NCBI GenBank assembly: GCA_944322615.1
Contig: CALUPH010000006.1
Span: 1 to 64,000 of the forward strand
Length of the DNA: 64,000 nt
DNA from: Candidatus Gastranaerophilales bacterium
GTDB lineage: Bacteria > Cyanobacteriota > Vampirovibrionia > Gastranaerophilales > Gastranaerophilaceae
Direction of reading: 5' to 3'
Within the stretch, counting starts at the first letter, position 1. The number at the start of each line of letters is the position of its first letter. The translations under genes were made by a program, and so were the position numbers. The notes under the pieces were generated by a model. The model had not been told where the DNA came from, searched no databases, and saw only the letters and a program-made list of their open reading frames with translations. Shown here piece by piece: positions 42,892-50,839 of the stretch.

Positions 42892-43704
42892 ATGAATAAC
42901 AAATATTTAAGATACTTTTTGGGCTTTTTACTTTTGGCATTAATTTTAATTGCTTTTTATTTTTCAGGAAGAATACTATTTTTAGTTTCAGCATTTTTCA
43001 TAATAATCACAATGATGGAATATAGAAAAATGATGAAGAATAAAGATATTTATCCTCATAAATTTTTACCTGAAATAGTAGGAATATTATGTGCGTATGT
43101 TTTCTCTTTTACAAAAGGAATTGAAGAACATTCAATAATAACTCCTATTTTAATTGGGGGTGTTGTTTTTTCTTTTATTCTTACAGTTTTACGTAACAAA
43201 AAGCCATATATTATGACTTCATTATCAACTATTGCAGCAATTCTGCTTATTTTTTGCGGATTATATATAATCAAATTAACATATTATTTTAATGAAAATT
43301 CAGCTTGGTATGTGATTTGTGTATATTTTGCAGCAGTCTTAATGGGAGATTATGCTGCATCAATTCTTGGTCCTAAATTTAATAAATATAAGCTGGCTTC
43401 AGAAATAAGTCCCGATAAAACAATAGCAGGTTCATTTTTTAATTTGATTTTTACTTGTCTGCCTTGTTTTTTACTAGTAAAGTTTATTGATTTATCAATT
43501 ATAAAATGCTTATTTTTAGGAATAATAATATCTATATTTTCTCAATTAGGTGATTTAACAATATCGAGTTTTAAAAGAGATTTAGATATAAAACACAGCG
43601 GTAATTTATTTATGAGGTATGGTGGTATTTTGGATAGAATGGATGCTTTTTTATTTTCAGCCCCTGCTGTATATTATTATTTGTTTTTAGTTAGTGTTGT
43701 ATAA
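42892..43704 (+). CDS. Divergent CdsA-like phosphatidate cytidylyltransferase paralogue
   Basis: A 270-residue membrane protein with about eight helices, clearly homologous to the CdsA at 643-1539 (MEYRKMMKNKDIYPHKFLP, LGPKFNKYKLASEISPDKTIAGS). The family signature at about 225-251 is altered: SSFKRDLDIKHSG has His where CdsA has Asp, and the PGHGG block reads FMRYGG, losing both Pro and His, while LDRMD is kept. Because these residues bind metal and substrate, a changed substrate or loss of activity is likely. ATG 42892 has TGGAG upstream. crcB follows after 9 bases. Confidence 0.75.
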   Translation: MNNKYLRYFLGFLLLALILIAFYFSGRILFLVSAFFIIITMMEYRKMMKNKDIYPHKFLPEIVGILCAYVFSFTKGIEEHSIITPILIGGVVFSFILTVLRNKKPYIMTSLSTIAAILLIFCGLYIIKLTYYFNENSAWYVICVYFAAVLMGDYAASILGPKFNKYKLASEISPDKTIAGSFFNLIFTCLPCFLLVKFIDLSIIKCLFLGIIISIFSQLGDLTISSFKRDLDIKHSGNLFMRYGGILDRMDAFLFSAPAVYYYLFLVSVV

Positions 43705-43713
43705 AGGTTAATT

Positions 43714-44109
43714 ATGTTGAATTTAATATTTATATTTGTAGGTGGCGGTATTGGTTCAGTTTTAAGGTTTTTATCCAATATATTCTTTAAAAAGCTTACA
43801 TTCTTAAATGCATACGGAATATTTTGTTCAACAATATTTGTTAATATTATAGGCAGTTTTATATTAGGGCTTGCTTATACTGTTTTTATTAATAAAGCGG
43901 ATATACCTGATTATATTAAATTCGCGGTAAGTGTTGGTTTCTGCGGTGGACTTACAACATTTTCAACATTCTCTTTAGAAACATATAATCTAATTAAGCA
44001 AGGTGAATTATTACAAGCTTTTATGTATATTCTTTTAAGCGTTATTACTTGTTTGTTTGCTGTTTCGCTAGGGGTTCAGGCAGGTAATCATTTAACCAAA
44101 ATTATTTAG
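43714..44109 (+). CDS. crcB: Fluoride ion channel CrcB/FluC
   Basis: A 131-residue four-helix channel subunit of usual size, which dimerises to export fluoride. Motifs are GGGIGSVLRFLSN at the N-terminus, NIIGSFILGLAY with the conserved Asn, and GFCGGLTTFSTFSLE in helix 3. AAAGG precedes the ATG. It follows the divergent cdsA paralogue by 9 bases. There is no room for a fluoride riboswitch directly before it. It ends in an 8-base convergent overlap with the aminotransferase gene. Confidence 0.93.
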   Translation: MLNLIFIFVGGGIGSVLRFLSNIFFKKLTFLNAYGIFCSTIFVNIIGSFILGLAYTVFINKADIPDYIKFAVSVGFCGGLTTFSTFSLETYNLIKQGELLQAFMYILLSVITCLFAVSLGVQAGNHLTKII

Positions 44110-45277
44110 ATTTTTCTTCTCTAAGTTTTTTCACAAAACGGCCTAAACGCTCCATTGCTTTTTTCAGATTATCTAAAGAATAAGCATAAGAAATTCTCAA
44201 ATATCCTTCTCCGCTATCTCCGAAAGCATTACCGGGTATAGCTGCAACTTTTTCTTCCTGTAATAATCTTGTTGCAAATTCTTCACTAGTCATCCCAAAT
44301 TCTTTTATACAAGGGAATACATAAAAGGCTCCAAATGGTTCAAAACAAGGTAAATTCATTTCTTTGAATACATTTAACAAAAATCTTCTTCTTTGATTGT
44401 AAGATTGACGCATCATTGCAACATCATTATCACCGTTTTTTAAAGCTTCAACTGCTGCATATTGGCTTGTTGTAGGTGCACACATAATTGCATATTGATG
44501 AATTTTTGTCATTTGTTTGATTATTTCTTTAGGAGCGCAGGCGTAACCAAGTCTCCAACCTGTCATAGCATAAGCTTTTGAAAATCCGTTAATAAGAATT
44601 GTTCTTTCTTTCATTTGCGGAAGTGATGCTATAGATACATGTTTATCTTTATATGAAAGTTCAGAATATATTTCATCGGACATAACATAAATATCTTTTT
44701 CAATGATGACTTTTGCAATTTTTTCCAAATCGTCTTTATCCATAATTGAACCTGTCGGATTATTCGGAAAAGGCAATATCAGTATTTTTGTTTTTTCTGT
44801 TATTGCATTTAAAAGTTCATCACTTGTCAGTCTGAATTCATTTTCTGCTTTAAGATTTATAATAACCGGTTTTGCATTTGCAAGTAAGGCACAAGGTTCA
44901 TAAGAAACATAAGACGGTTGAGGAATAATAACTTCGTCGCCATCATTTACTAAAGCTCTAATACCTATATCAATAGCTTCAGAACCGCCAACAGTAACAA
45001 TTATTTCGTTATCTGGATTATATAAAATATTTTGAGTTCTTTTTATATAATTTGAAATTTCTTGTCTTAGTGCTTTTAACCCTGAGTTAGAAGTGTAGAA
45101 AGTTCTGCCTTTTTCAAGGGCATAAATACCTTCATCACGAATATGCCAAGGTGTGTCAAAATCAGGTTCACCAACGCCTAAAGAAATAACATCTTGCATT
45201 TCGCTAACAAGGTCAAAAAACTTTCTTATTCCTGATGGTTTAATTGCTATAACTTTTTTTGAGAGTTCTTTTGTCAT
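44102..45277 (-). CDS. Class I/II PLP aminotransferase
   Basis: A 391-residue fold-type I aminotransferase. Seen are ISLGVGEPDFDTPWHI at the N-terminus, YTSNSGLKALRQEIS, VTVGGSEAIDIGIRALV, FPNNPTGSIMDKDDLEK, the PLP lysine in NGFSKAYAMTGWRLGY, and LRISYAYSLDNLKKAMERL. It is close to the PatA/AspC-like group acting on aromatic or branched substrates. Its ATG overlaps the Lrp-family gene stop (ATGA), so the two are coupled and the regulator probably controls this gene. Confidence 0.88.
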   Translation of the reverse strand: MTKELSKKVIAIKPSGIRKFFDLVSEMQDVISLGVGEPDFDTPWHIRDEGIYALEKGRTFYTSNSGLKALRQEISNYIKRTQNILYNPDNEIIVTVGGSEAIDIGIRALVNDGDEVIIPQPSYVSYEPCALLANAKPVIINLKAENEFRLTSDELLNAITEKTKILILPFPNNPTGSIMDKDDLEKIAKVIIEKDIYVMSDEIYSELSYKDKHVSIASLPQMKERTILINGFSKAYAMTGWRLGYACAPKEIIKQMTKIHQYAIMCAPTTSQYAAVEALKNGDNDVAMMRQSYNQRRRFLLNVFKEMNLPCFEPFGAFYVFPCIKEFGMTSEEFATRLLQEEKVAAIPGNAFGDSGEGYLRISYAYSLDNLKKAMERLGRFVKKLREEKSK

Positions 45278-45756
45278 GGTGTAACAATCTCTCTTTCATC
45301 TTCGTGTTTTTTAGATATTATTGTGCCGTGATATTTGTATTTTTTTAATACAAAGTGAGTCGCAGTACTTAAAACACTATCTAAAGTAGAAAGTTTATCA
45401 GATACAAAGTTTGCAATTTCTCTTAGTGATTTTTCTTCTAAGATAATAAGTAAATCATAACCGCCTGAAATAAGGTAAGCAGCACGAACTTCAGGATAAT
45501 TGTAGATGCGTTCGGCAATGCTGTCAAAACCTTGTCCTCGTTGAGGAGTAACTCTAACTTCAATTAAAGCTGTAACTTTTTCAATAGAAGTTTTTTCCCA
45601 ATCAATTAAAGTATGATAACCGCAAATAACACCTTCTTTTTCAAGCGCTTCAAGTTCTTGAAGTACGCTGGCTTCGTCTACGCCTAATAATACAGAAAGT
45701 TCTTTAAGTCCTATTTTGCTGTTTTTTTCAATTAAAGTAAGCAGTTCTTCTCTCAT
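45274..45756 (-). CDS. Lrp/AsnC-family transcriptional regulator
   Basis: A 160-residue regulator: an N-terminal winged HTH (IGLKELSVLLGVDEASVLQEL, about 13-55) followed by a RAM ligand-binding domain (ALIEVRVTPQRGQGFDSIAE and YLISGGYDLLIILE). Such proteins sense amino acids and control amino acid metabolism. It is the first gene of a two-gene operon with the aminotransferase, with CCGGAG before its ATG. That context suggests it responds to the aminotransferase's substrate. Confidence 0.88.
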   Translation of the reverse strand: MREELLTLIEKNSKIGLKELSVLLGVDEASVLQELEALEKEGVICGYHTLIDWEKTSIEKVTALIEVRVTPQRGQGFDSIAERIYNYPEVRAAYLISGGYDLLIILEEKSLREIANFVSDKLSTLDSVLSTATHFVLKKYKYHGTIISKKHEDEREIVTP

Positions 45757-45796
45757 AGTGTTCTCCGGTTATAACTTTAATAATTTTATCATAAAT

Positions 45797-46678
45797 CTAT
45801 CTAAAGAAATTCCAAAAATATCTTTTTATGGTTTTTCCTGCGGTAAGTTTTTCAAATCCGATTTTTTTAGCACTTACAACAGGAGATTTTTCAGGCTGAA
45901 TGGTTCTTGAATAATTAACTGCTTTAGGACCAAACAATATAACATATTCAGGTTTGTAACCTTCAGGAATTTCCATATATTCACATAATTCAGTAAAAAC
46001 TTTCATGCAAGTATCGGCAAAACCACACCAGCAAGTGCCTACGCCTAAACTTTGAGCATAAAGTTCAAAATAGCTAAGAGCAATATCTGCATCTTCTTTT
46101 GAGCAAGGTGCATTAACAGCGTTAGAAACAACTAACATATGAGGAGCACCCCTAAAAATAACATCATCACCCTTTAAGAAGAATTTTAAATATCCCGAAA
46201 ATTTTTCAATAATAATTTTTATAGGTTTTTTAGTTAAAGCTGAAATGATTTTATTGTTTACATAAGATCTGAATTCATTCATAACTTCAACATCGTCAAT
46301 AAAAGAGAAATGAAGCTTGTGTACATTACAACCTGTAGGTACCCAAGATAACATATCTTTAAGTTTATTCATTATTTCAGGGTTAAGATTTTCATTTTTA
46401 TATTGCCTGTCACTTCTGCGAGATTTAATTAAATTTAAAATCATATCAGGATTTTGAGCATAAATTTTTTCAGAATCATCAGGATTTTTGCCCAAAATAG
46501 AAATAGCCCCGACAGGACAAATAGCTAAACAATGCTGACATTTAATACATCTTTGAGGTGCAGAAGCTTTTGGTGTATTATTTTCATCCATTTCTAGAAC
46601 TGCAGCAATACAATCTTTAACACAAAGCCCGCAATGAATACATTTAGATTCATCAACTTTAAACATAATATCTTGCAT
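45797..46678 (-). CDS. Ferredoxin-nitroreductase fusion protein
   Basis: A 293-residue protein. Residues about 9-60 hold two [4Fe-4S] ferredoxin motifs (CIHCGLCVKDC and CIKCQHCLAICPVG). The rest is a flavin nitroreductase domain (RRSDRQYKNENLNPEIMNKL, FRGAPHMLVVSNA, LGVGTCWCGF). Such fusions reduce flavin-dependent substrates with electrons from ferredoxin clusters, common in anaerobes. ATG 46678 is chosen because AAAGGAG lies at good spacing; the frame extends 20 codons upstream without support. An extended -10 (TGC-TAAAAT) lies near 46705. Confidence 0.88.
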   Translation of the reverse strand: MQDIMFKVDESKCIHCGLCVKDCIAAVLEMDENNTPKASAPQRCIKCQHCLAICPVGAISILGKNPDDSEKIYAQNPDMILNLIKSRRSDRQYKNENLNPEIMNKLKDMLSWVPTGCNVHKLHFSFIDDVEVMNEFRSYVNNKIISALTKKPIKIIIEKFSGYLKFFLKGDDVIFRGAPHMLVVSNAVNAPCSKEDADIALSYFELYAQSLGVGTCWCGFADTCMKVFTELCEYMEIPEGYKPEYVILFGPKAVNYSRTIQPEKSPVVSAKKIGFEKLTAGKTIKRYFWNFFR

Positions 46679-46782
46679 AATGACTCCTTTAACTAACCAT
46701 AATATTTTAGCATAAGAAAAAACAGAACTTAAGAACAAAGAGGATAAAAATAAAAAAATAAAAAGAAAAATAAAAATAGTGC

Positions 46783-46813
46783 TTGACTTAATTTTTTTAG
46801 CAGGTAATATAAT
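46783..46813 (+). promoter_or_regulatory. Promoter of tRNA-Val
   Basis: TTGACT (46783-46788) and TAATATAAT (46805-46813): 16 bases to TAATAT or 19 to TATAAT, the same arrangement as the tRNA-Ala promoter. Confidence 0.65.
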
Positions 46814-46822
46814 AATTGCTGA

Positions 46823-46898
46823 GGGCGTTTAGCTCAGTTGGTAGAGCGCCTCCCTTACAAGGAGGATGTCAGGAGTTCAAGTCTCTTAACGCCCACCA
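46823..46898 (+). tRNA. tRNA-Val (anticodon UAC)
   Basis: The acceptor GGGCGTT pairs with AACGCCC. The D arm has AGCTCAGTTGGTAGAGC, the anticodon stem CTCCC/GGAGG encloses TTACAA with anticodon TAC, and the T arm holds GGAGTTCAAGTCTC. The discriminator is A, and the 3' CCA is encoded (46896-46898), unlike the other two tRNAs here. Confidence 0.95.
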
Positions 46899-46907
46899 TT
46901 TAAACAC

Positions 46908-46933
46908 AAGGACTTCATCACGGGTCCTTTTTT
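46908..46933 (+). terminator. Intrinsic terminator after tRNA-Val
   Basis: AAGGAC / GTCCTT stem with a 10-base loop followed by TTTT. Confidence 0.75.
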
Positions 46934-47243
46934 ATTTTGCAATTTTTTTAGGTGGATTTATTTTATTATGTTTTAATTACAATATAATGTAATTGATGTT
47001 TTTTGAATGAATATTGTGTTGTAAAATTCAAAAATAATATCTGTAAATAAGAATAAAAATGTAAAAAAGATAATATAATATCACAATTATGTAATAATAA
47101 AATATGCCACTGCTTAAAAATATTTAAAAAAATAAACATTTCTTCTTCTTGAAAATATTATTGAATATATTTTTTTATTTACATTATTATGAAAAGAGTT
47201 TTAATTTGTATTGTAATAAAAACTATATAGGTTAATAACTTAT

Positions 47244-47252
47244 TGATATAAT
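47244..47252 (+). promoter_or_regulatory. Extended -10 of the cyclase-fold gene
   Basis: TGA-TATAAT, with a perfect -10 hexamer at 47247-47252. ATG 47277 follows with AAAGGG upstream. Confidence 0.5.
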
Positions 47253-47276
47253 TACAATAAAATAGAAAGGGAAAAA

Positions 47277-48020
47277 ATGACTCTTCGATGTGGTGAATGT
47301 TCATACCCGCAAACTAATTATAAAGCAACAAGATACTTAATAGCATATTTGGATATACTTGGTATAAAACAAATAATTTGTAATGATGATGATTTTAGTT
47401 TCTTAAATCACTTGAATATGTTTATGGAAGATGCTATTTCAGAAGCAGGTGGTGGACTTTTTAAACATAAAGAAGAAATATTTGTAAAAATATTTTCGGA
47501 TAATATCTTACTTGCTATTGAATTAAAAGAAAATGACGAACAAAGAGACAGCAAAATAGCTGTATTATTTAATATTGTAGCAAATATTTATAATGAGATA
47601 TTGCGTTATGGCTATTTAATGCGTGGCGCTATTGTTGAAGGAGAATTTTTTCATAACAATATTATTGTTTATGGGAAAGGTCTTGTTGAAGCAGTTCAAT
47701 TAGAAGAAAATAAAGCGGGTGTGCCAAGAATACTTGTAAGAATAAAAGTTTCTGAACCCAATAGTTATTTTTATCTCATGCAAGACAATGACAATGAACT
47801 ATTCTTAAATGTTTTTCAAATTTGTGACACTTTTGATTATGTAACTTTTAAATATAATCTTTTAGAAATGCTTAAAAAATACAAAAATGACGAAAGTGTA
47901 AAACCAAAAATAATGTGGACAATAAATTATTATAATACATCTTTTCAGAACTCAATATTTTATTCACTAGAAAGACCACGAATTACGAAAGAAGAAATTA
48001 ATGAAGCGATACAAGATTAA
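47277..48020 (+). CDS. Putative nucleotidyl-cyclase-fold protein
   Basis: A 247-residue protein with the layout of a class III cyclase/GGDEF-like fold. YLIAYLDILGIKQI (Asp26) and VKIFSDNILLAI (Asp75) match the two metal-binding strands. They are followed by LMRGAIVEGE (Arg116, Gly122) and IIVYGKGLVEAVQLEE. This recalls the cyclase families that include Pycsar PycC, but the resemblance is seen only by eye and no second effector gene is adjacent. A Cys pair at the N-terminus (CGEC, 5-8) is unusual. It has its own promoter and stands first in the island that also holds the type I RM genes. Confidence 0.45.
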   Translation: MTLRCGECSYPQTNYKATRYLIAYLDILGIKQIICNDDDFSFLNHLNMFMEDAISEAGGGLFKHKEEIFVKIFSDNILLAIELKENDEQRDSKIAVLFNIVANIYNEILRYGYLMRGAIVEGEFFHNNIIVYGKGLVEAVQLEENKAGVPRILVRIKVSEPNSYFYLMQDNDNELFLNVFQICDTFDYVTFKYNLLEMLKKYKNDESVKPKIMWTINYYNTSFQNSIFYSLERPRITKEEINEAIQD

Positions 48021-48063
48021 GAACAATGTAAATAAAAAATGAATGAATAAGTATCGTTATACA

Positions 48064-48082
48064 TTGTAAGTAAACCTTACAA
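48064..48082. promoter_or_regulatory. Inverted repeat overlapping the hsdR -35 box (candidate operator)
   Basis: TTGTAAG / CTTACAA, a perfect 7-base inverted repeat with 5-base centre. Its right arm contains the -35 hexamer TTACAA, so a bound dimer would block the polymerase. Confidence 0.5.
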
Positions 48083-48104
48083 AACTCAACTTCTATGCTA
48101 AAAT
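48077..48104 (+). promoter_or_regulatory. Promoter of hsdR
   Basis: TTACAA (48077-48082), a 16-base spacer ending in TGC, and TAAAAT (48099-48104). hsdR ATG 48127 follows with GAGG. Confidence 0.6.
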
Positions 48105-48126
48105 TGTTAAAGAAGATTGAGGAAAA

Positions 48127-50835
48127 ATGACTCCGGAAGAAAAAGCAAGATTAAAAATAGATGAAGAATTAACCCAAGCAGGTTGGGTAATTCAAGATAG
48201 AAAAGAGTTCAATAGAAATGCTTCATTAGGTGTTGCAGTTAGAGAATTTTTAATGCAGGATAATTCAGAAGCTGATTATTTACTTTTTGTTGATGGTAAA
48301 GCCTGTGGAGTAATTGAAGCAAAAAAAGCAGGTCTCTCATTGAGTGGTGTAGAGACTCAATCAAAGGGTTATTCTTGTCATCTTCCTGAAAAAACTCGTT
48401 CTTGGCAAATGCCCTTACCATTTATTTATGAAACTAATTCTGAAGAAATTTATTTTACTGACGGACGAGATATAAATGCGTGTTCTCGAAGAATTTTTAA
48501 TTTTCATAGACCTGAAACATTGTTTGAGTTATTAAACCAAACCTCTACACTAAGAAATAATTTAAAGAACATGCCTGCATTAAATGTAACAGGTTTAAGA
48601 GCGTGCCAAGTAGAAGCGATTGAAGGCTTAGAACAATCATTAGCTAATAATAAGAAACGTTCTTTAATACATATGGCTACAGGTGCAGGAAAAACTTTTA
48701 CAGCTTGTAATTTTGTTTATCGCCTGTTAAAATTTGCAAAAGCCAAAAGAGTTTTATTTTTAGTAGATAGAAACAACTTAGGCAAACAAACAAAAAAAGA
48801 GTTTGATAATTTCCTTTTGCAAGATGAAAATAGAAAATTTACAGAAGTCTATATTGCTCAACAGTTGCAACATAATAAAATTGATAAAGATGCAAAAGTA
48901 GTTATAACAACTATTCAAAGACTTTATTCTATGCTATGCGGTGAAGAAGATTATGATGAAACAAATGAAGAAGTTTCAGCTTATGAATTGGGTTCTTTGG
49001 GTAAGCCCAAAGAAGTTGTATATAATCCGCAAATACCACCTGAGTTTTTTGATTTTGTAATTGTTGATGAATGCCATAGAAGTATTTATGGTGAATGGCA
49101 ACAAGTTCTTGAATATTTCGATGCATTTACAATCGGTTTAACAGCGACTCCGTCTGTTTATACTTTAGGATATTTTAATAAGAATGTAGTATCAGAATAT
49201 CCATTGGAGCGTTCTATTATAGACAAAGTCAATGTTGATTGCGAAATATATAGGATTAAAACTAAAATTGGTGAATATGGCAGTAAGGTAGAAGCTGGTT
49301 TTACTGTTCCTATAAGAGATAAAAAGACAAGAAAAGTTATTTATGAACAACTTTCTGATGATATTGTTTATGATAAAAATGCTTTAGATAGGTCTGTTTT
49401 GGCACCAAACCAAATAAGAACAGTTTTAGAAACATATAAACAGGCAATATTTACGCAGTTATTTCCTGAACGTGAACCAACTTGGATTCCTAAAACATTA
49501 ATTTTTGCAAAAGATGATAATCACGCAGAAGAGATAGTAAGAATTACAAGAGAAGTTTTTGGAAAAGGAAACGATTTTTGTAAAAAAATCACATACAATG
49601 TTACACAGGAAAAACCCGAAGAAATTATTAAATCATTTAGGGTAGACCCTCAATTTAGAATTGCTGTAACTGTTGATATGATTGCAACAGGTACAGATAT
49701 TAAACCTCTTGAAGTATTAATTTTTATGCGTGATGTAAAATCTCAACTATATTATGAGCAAATGAAGGGAAGAGGTGTAAGAACAATAACATCTACAGAT
49801 TTAAAAGGAGTAACTCCGAATGCAAATGTAAAAAATCATTTTTATTTGATTGATGCAGTAGGTGTTACAGAAAGCAAAAAATCTGTTTCGCAACCACTTG
49901 AAAGAAAGAAAACAGTATCTTTAAAAAAACTGTTGGAAGATGTCGCACAAGGTGCAATTGATGAAGATACACTATCAACTTTAGCAGGTAGAATTGCAAA
50001 ACTTGAAGCAAACCTTGAAAAAAACGATATTCAAAAAGTTCAAGAGTATACTCAAGGCAAAACACTATCCAAAATTGCAAATGAAATAATGGATACAATT
50101 GATTATGACCTTATAGAAAATAAGACAGAAAAAGAAATTGAACAGTTAAGAGATGAAGCAGTAAAACCATTTAATCAACCTGCATTAAGACAACTTTTGC
50201 TTGACCTTGCTTCAAAATCATATTTGGTTATAGATGTATATTCAAATGATGAAGTTATAACATCTGAATTTAGCCTTAAAAAAGCACAAGAAACTGTTAA
50301 AAGCTTTAAAGATTTTATTGAACAGAACAAAGATAAAATTGATGCACTTTCAATTATTTATAATACACAATACAAAACACGTCATTTGACATATGAAAAA
50401 ATAAAAGAATTATCAAACAAACTTGCAACAGAAATTCCGCCGTTAGAAGTTGTCGGAATTTGGAACGCATATAAACTTATAGAACAAGATAAAGTTAAAA
50501 ACACGCAAGACCCTGCAAAACTGCTGACAAACCTTGTTCAACTTGTACGTTTTGCAATTGGTCAAGATGCAGTTTTAGAAGATTTTTCATCTGTTGCAAA
50601 CTCTCGTTTTGAATTGTGGAAAGGTCGTCAAATAAAACGCGGTATAGAATTTACACAAGAACAAAAGGAACTTTTGACAATTATCAAAGATTACATCGTA
50701 GCAAATGCATATGTTAATACAGAAGATATGCAAGACGCATTATCAGATAAAGGCGGAATATTCAAAGCTCGCCAAGTTTTTGGGCAAGACCTTGACTCAA
50801 TCCTTGATGATTTGTCATTTGCATTAGTGGGGTAG
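48127..50835 (+). CDS. hsdR: Type I restriction enzyme, R (translocase/nuclease) subunit
   Basis: A 902-residue HsdR. The N-terminal PD-(D/E)xK nuclease core is seen as Asp50 in EADYLLFVDGKACGVIEAKK with Glu64/Lys66. The helicase motor has Walker A MATGAGKTFTA, motif II VDECHRS, motif III LTATPS, and motif VI around GRGVRTI. The C-terminal part (about 600-900) is helical and binds the methylase. It cuts unmodified DNA at a distance after ATP-driven translocation. GAGG lies before ATG 48127. The M and S subunits are encoded downstream but are interrupted by two extra genes. Confidence 0.94.
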   Translation: MTPEEKARLKIDEELTQAGWVIQDRKEFNRNASLGVAVREFLMQDNSEADYLLFVDGKACGVIEAKKAGLSLSGVETQSKGYSCHLPEKTRSWQMPLPFIYETNSEEIYFTDGRDINACSRRIFNFHRPETLFELLNQTSTLRNNLKNMPALNVTGLRACQVEAIEGLEQSLANNKKRSLIHMATGAGKTFTACNFVYRLLKFAKAKRVLFLVDRNNLGKQTKKEFDNFLLQDENRKFTEVYIAQQLQHNKIDKDAKVVITTIQRLYSMLCGEEDYDETNEEVSAYELGSLGKPKEVVYNPQIPPEFFDFVIVDECHRSIYGEWQQVLEYFDAFTIGLTATPSVYTLGYFNKNVVSEYPLERSIIDKVNVDCEIYRIKTKIGEYGSKVEAGFTVPIRDKKTRKVIYEQLSDDIVYDKNALDRSVLAPNQIRTVLETYKQAIFTQLFPEREPTWIPKTLIFAKDDNHAEEIVRITREVFGKGNDFCKKITYNVTQEKPEEIIKSFRVDPQFRIAVTVDMIATGTDIKPLEVLIFMRDVKSQLYYEQMKGRGVRTITSTDLKGVTPNANVKNHFYLIDAVGVTESKKSVSQPLERKKTVSLKKLLEDVAQGAIDEDTLSTLAGRIAKLEANLEKNDIQKVQEYTQGKTLSKIANEIMDTIDYDLIENKTEKEIEQLRDEAVKPFNQPALRQLLLDLASKSYLVIDVYSNDEVITSEFSLKKAQETVKSFKDFIEQNKDKIDALSIIYNTQYKTRHLTYEKIKELSNKLATEIPPLEVVGIWNAYKLIEQDKVKNTQDPAKLLTNLVQLVRFAIGQDAVLEDFSSVANSRFELWKGRQIKRGIEFTQEQKELLTIIKDYIVANAYVNTEDMQDALSDKGGIFKARQVFGQDLDSILDDLSFALVG

Positions 50836-50839
50836 GAAT

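Larger units (their letters stand above)
46899..47276. other. AT-rich intergenic region before the defence island
   Basis: Holds the tRNA-Val terminator and the promoter of the next gene; otherwise no gene or clear RNA element. A small inverted repeat ATTACA/TGTAAT lies near 46976-46993. No copy of the tRNA-Val 3' end is visible downstream, so tRNA integration is not shown. Confidence 0.6.

Noticed and set aside
42818-42994. Longer N-terminus for the B12/radical SAM protein
   Set aside because: It would overlap the divergent cdsA paralogue by over 100 bases, and the recognisable domain starts at ATG 42817 next to a TATAAT box.
43705-43713. Fluoride riboswitch before crcB
   Set aside because: Only 9 bases separate crcB from the upstream gene, and no pseudoknot-like sequence is visible there.
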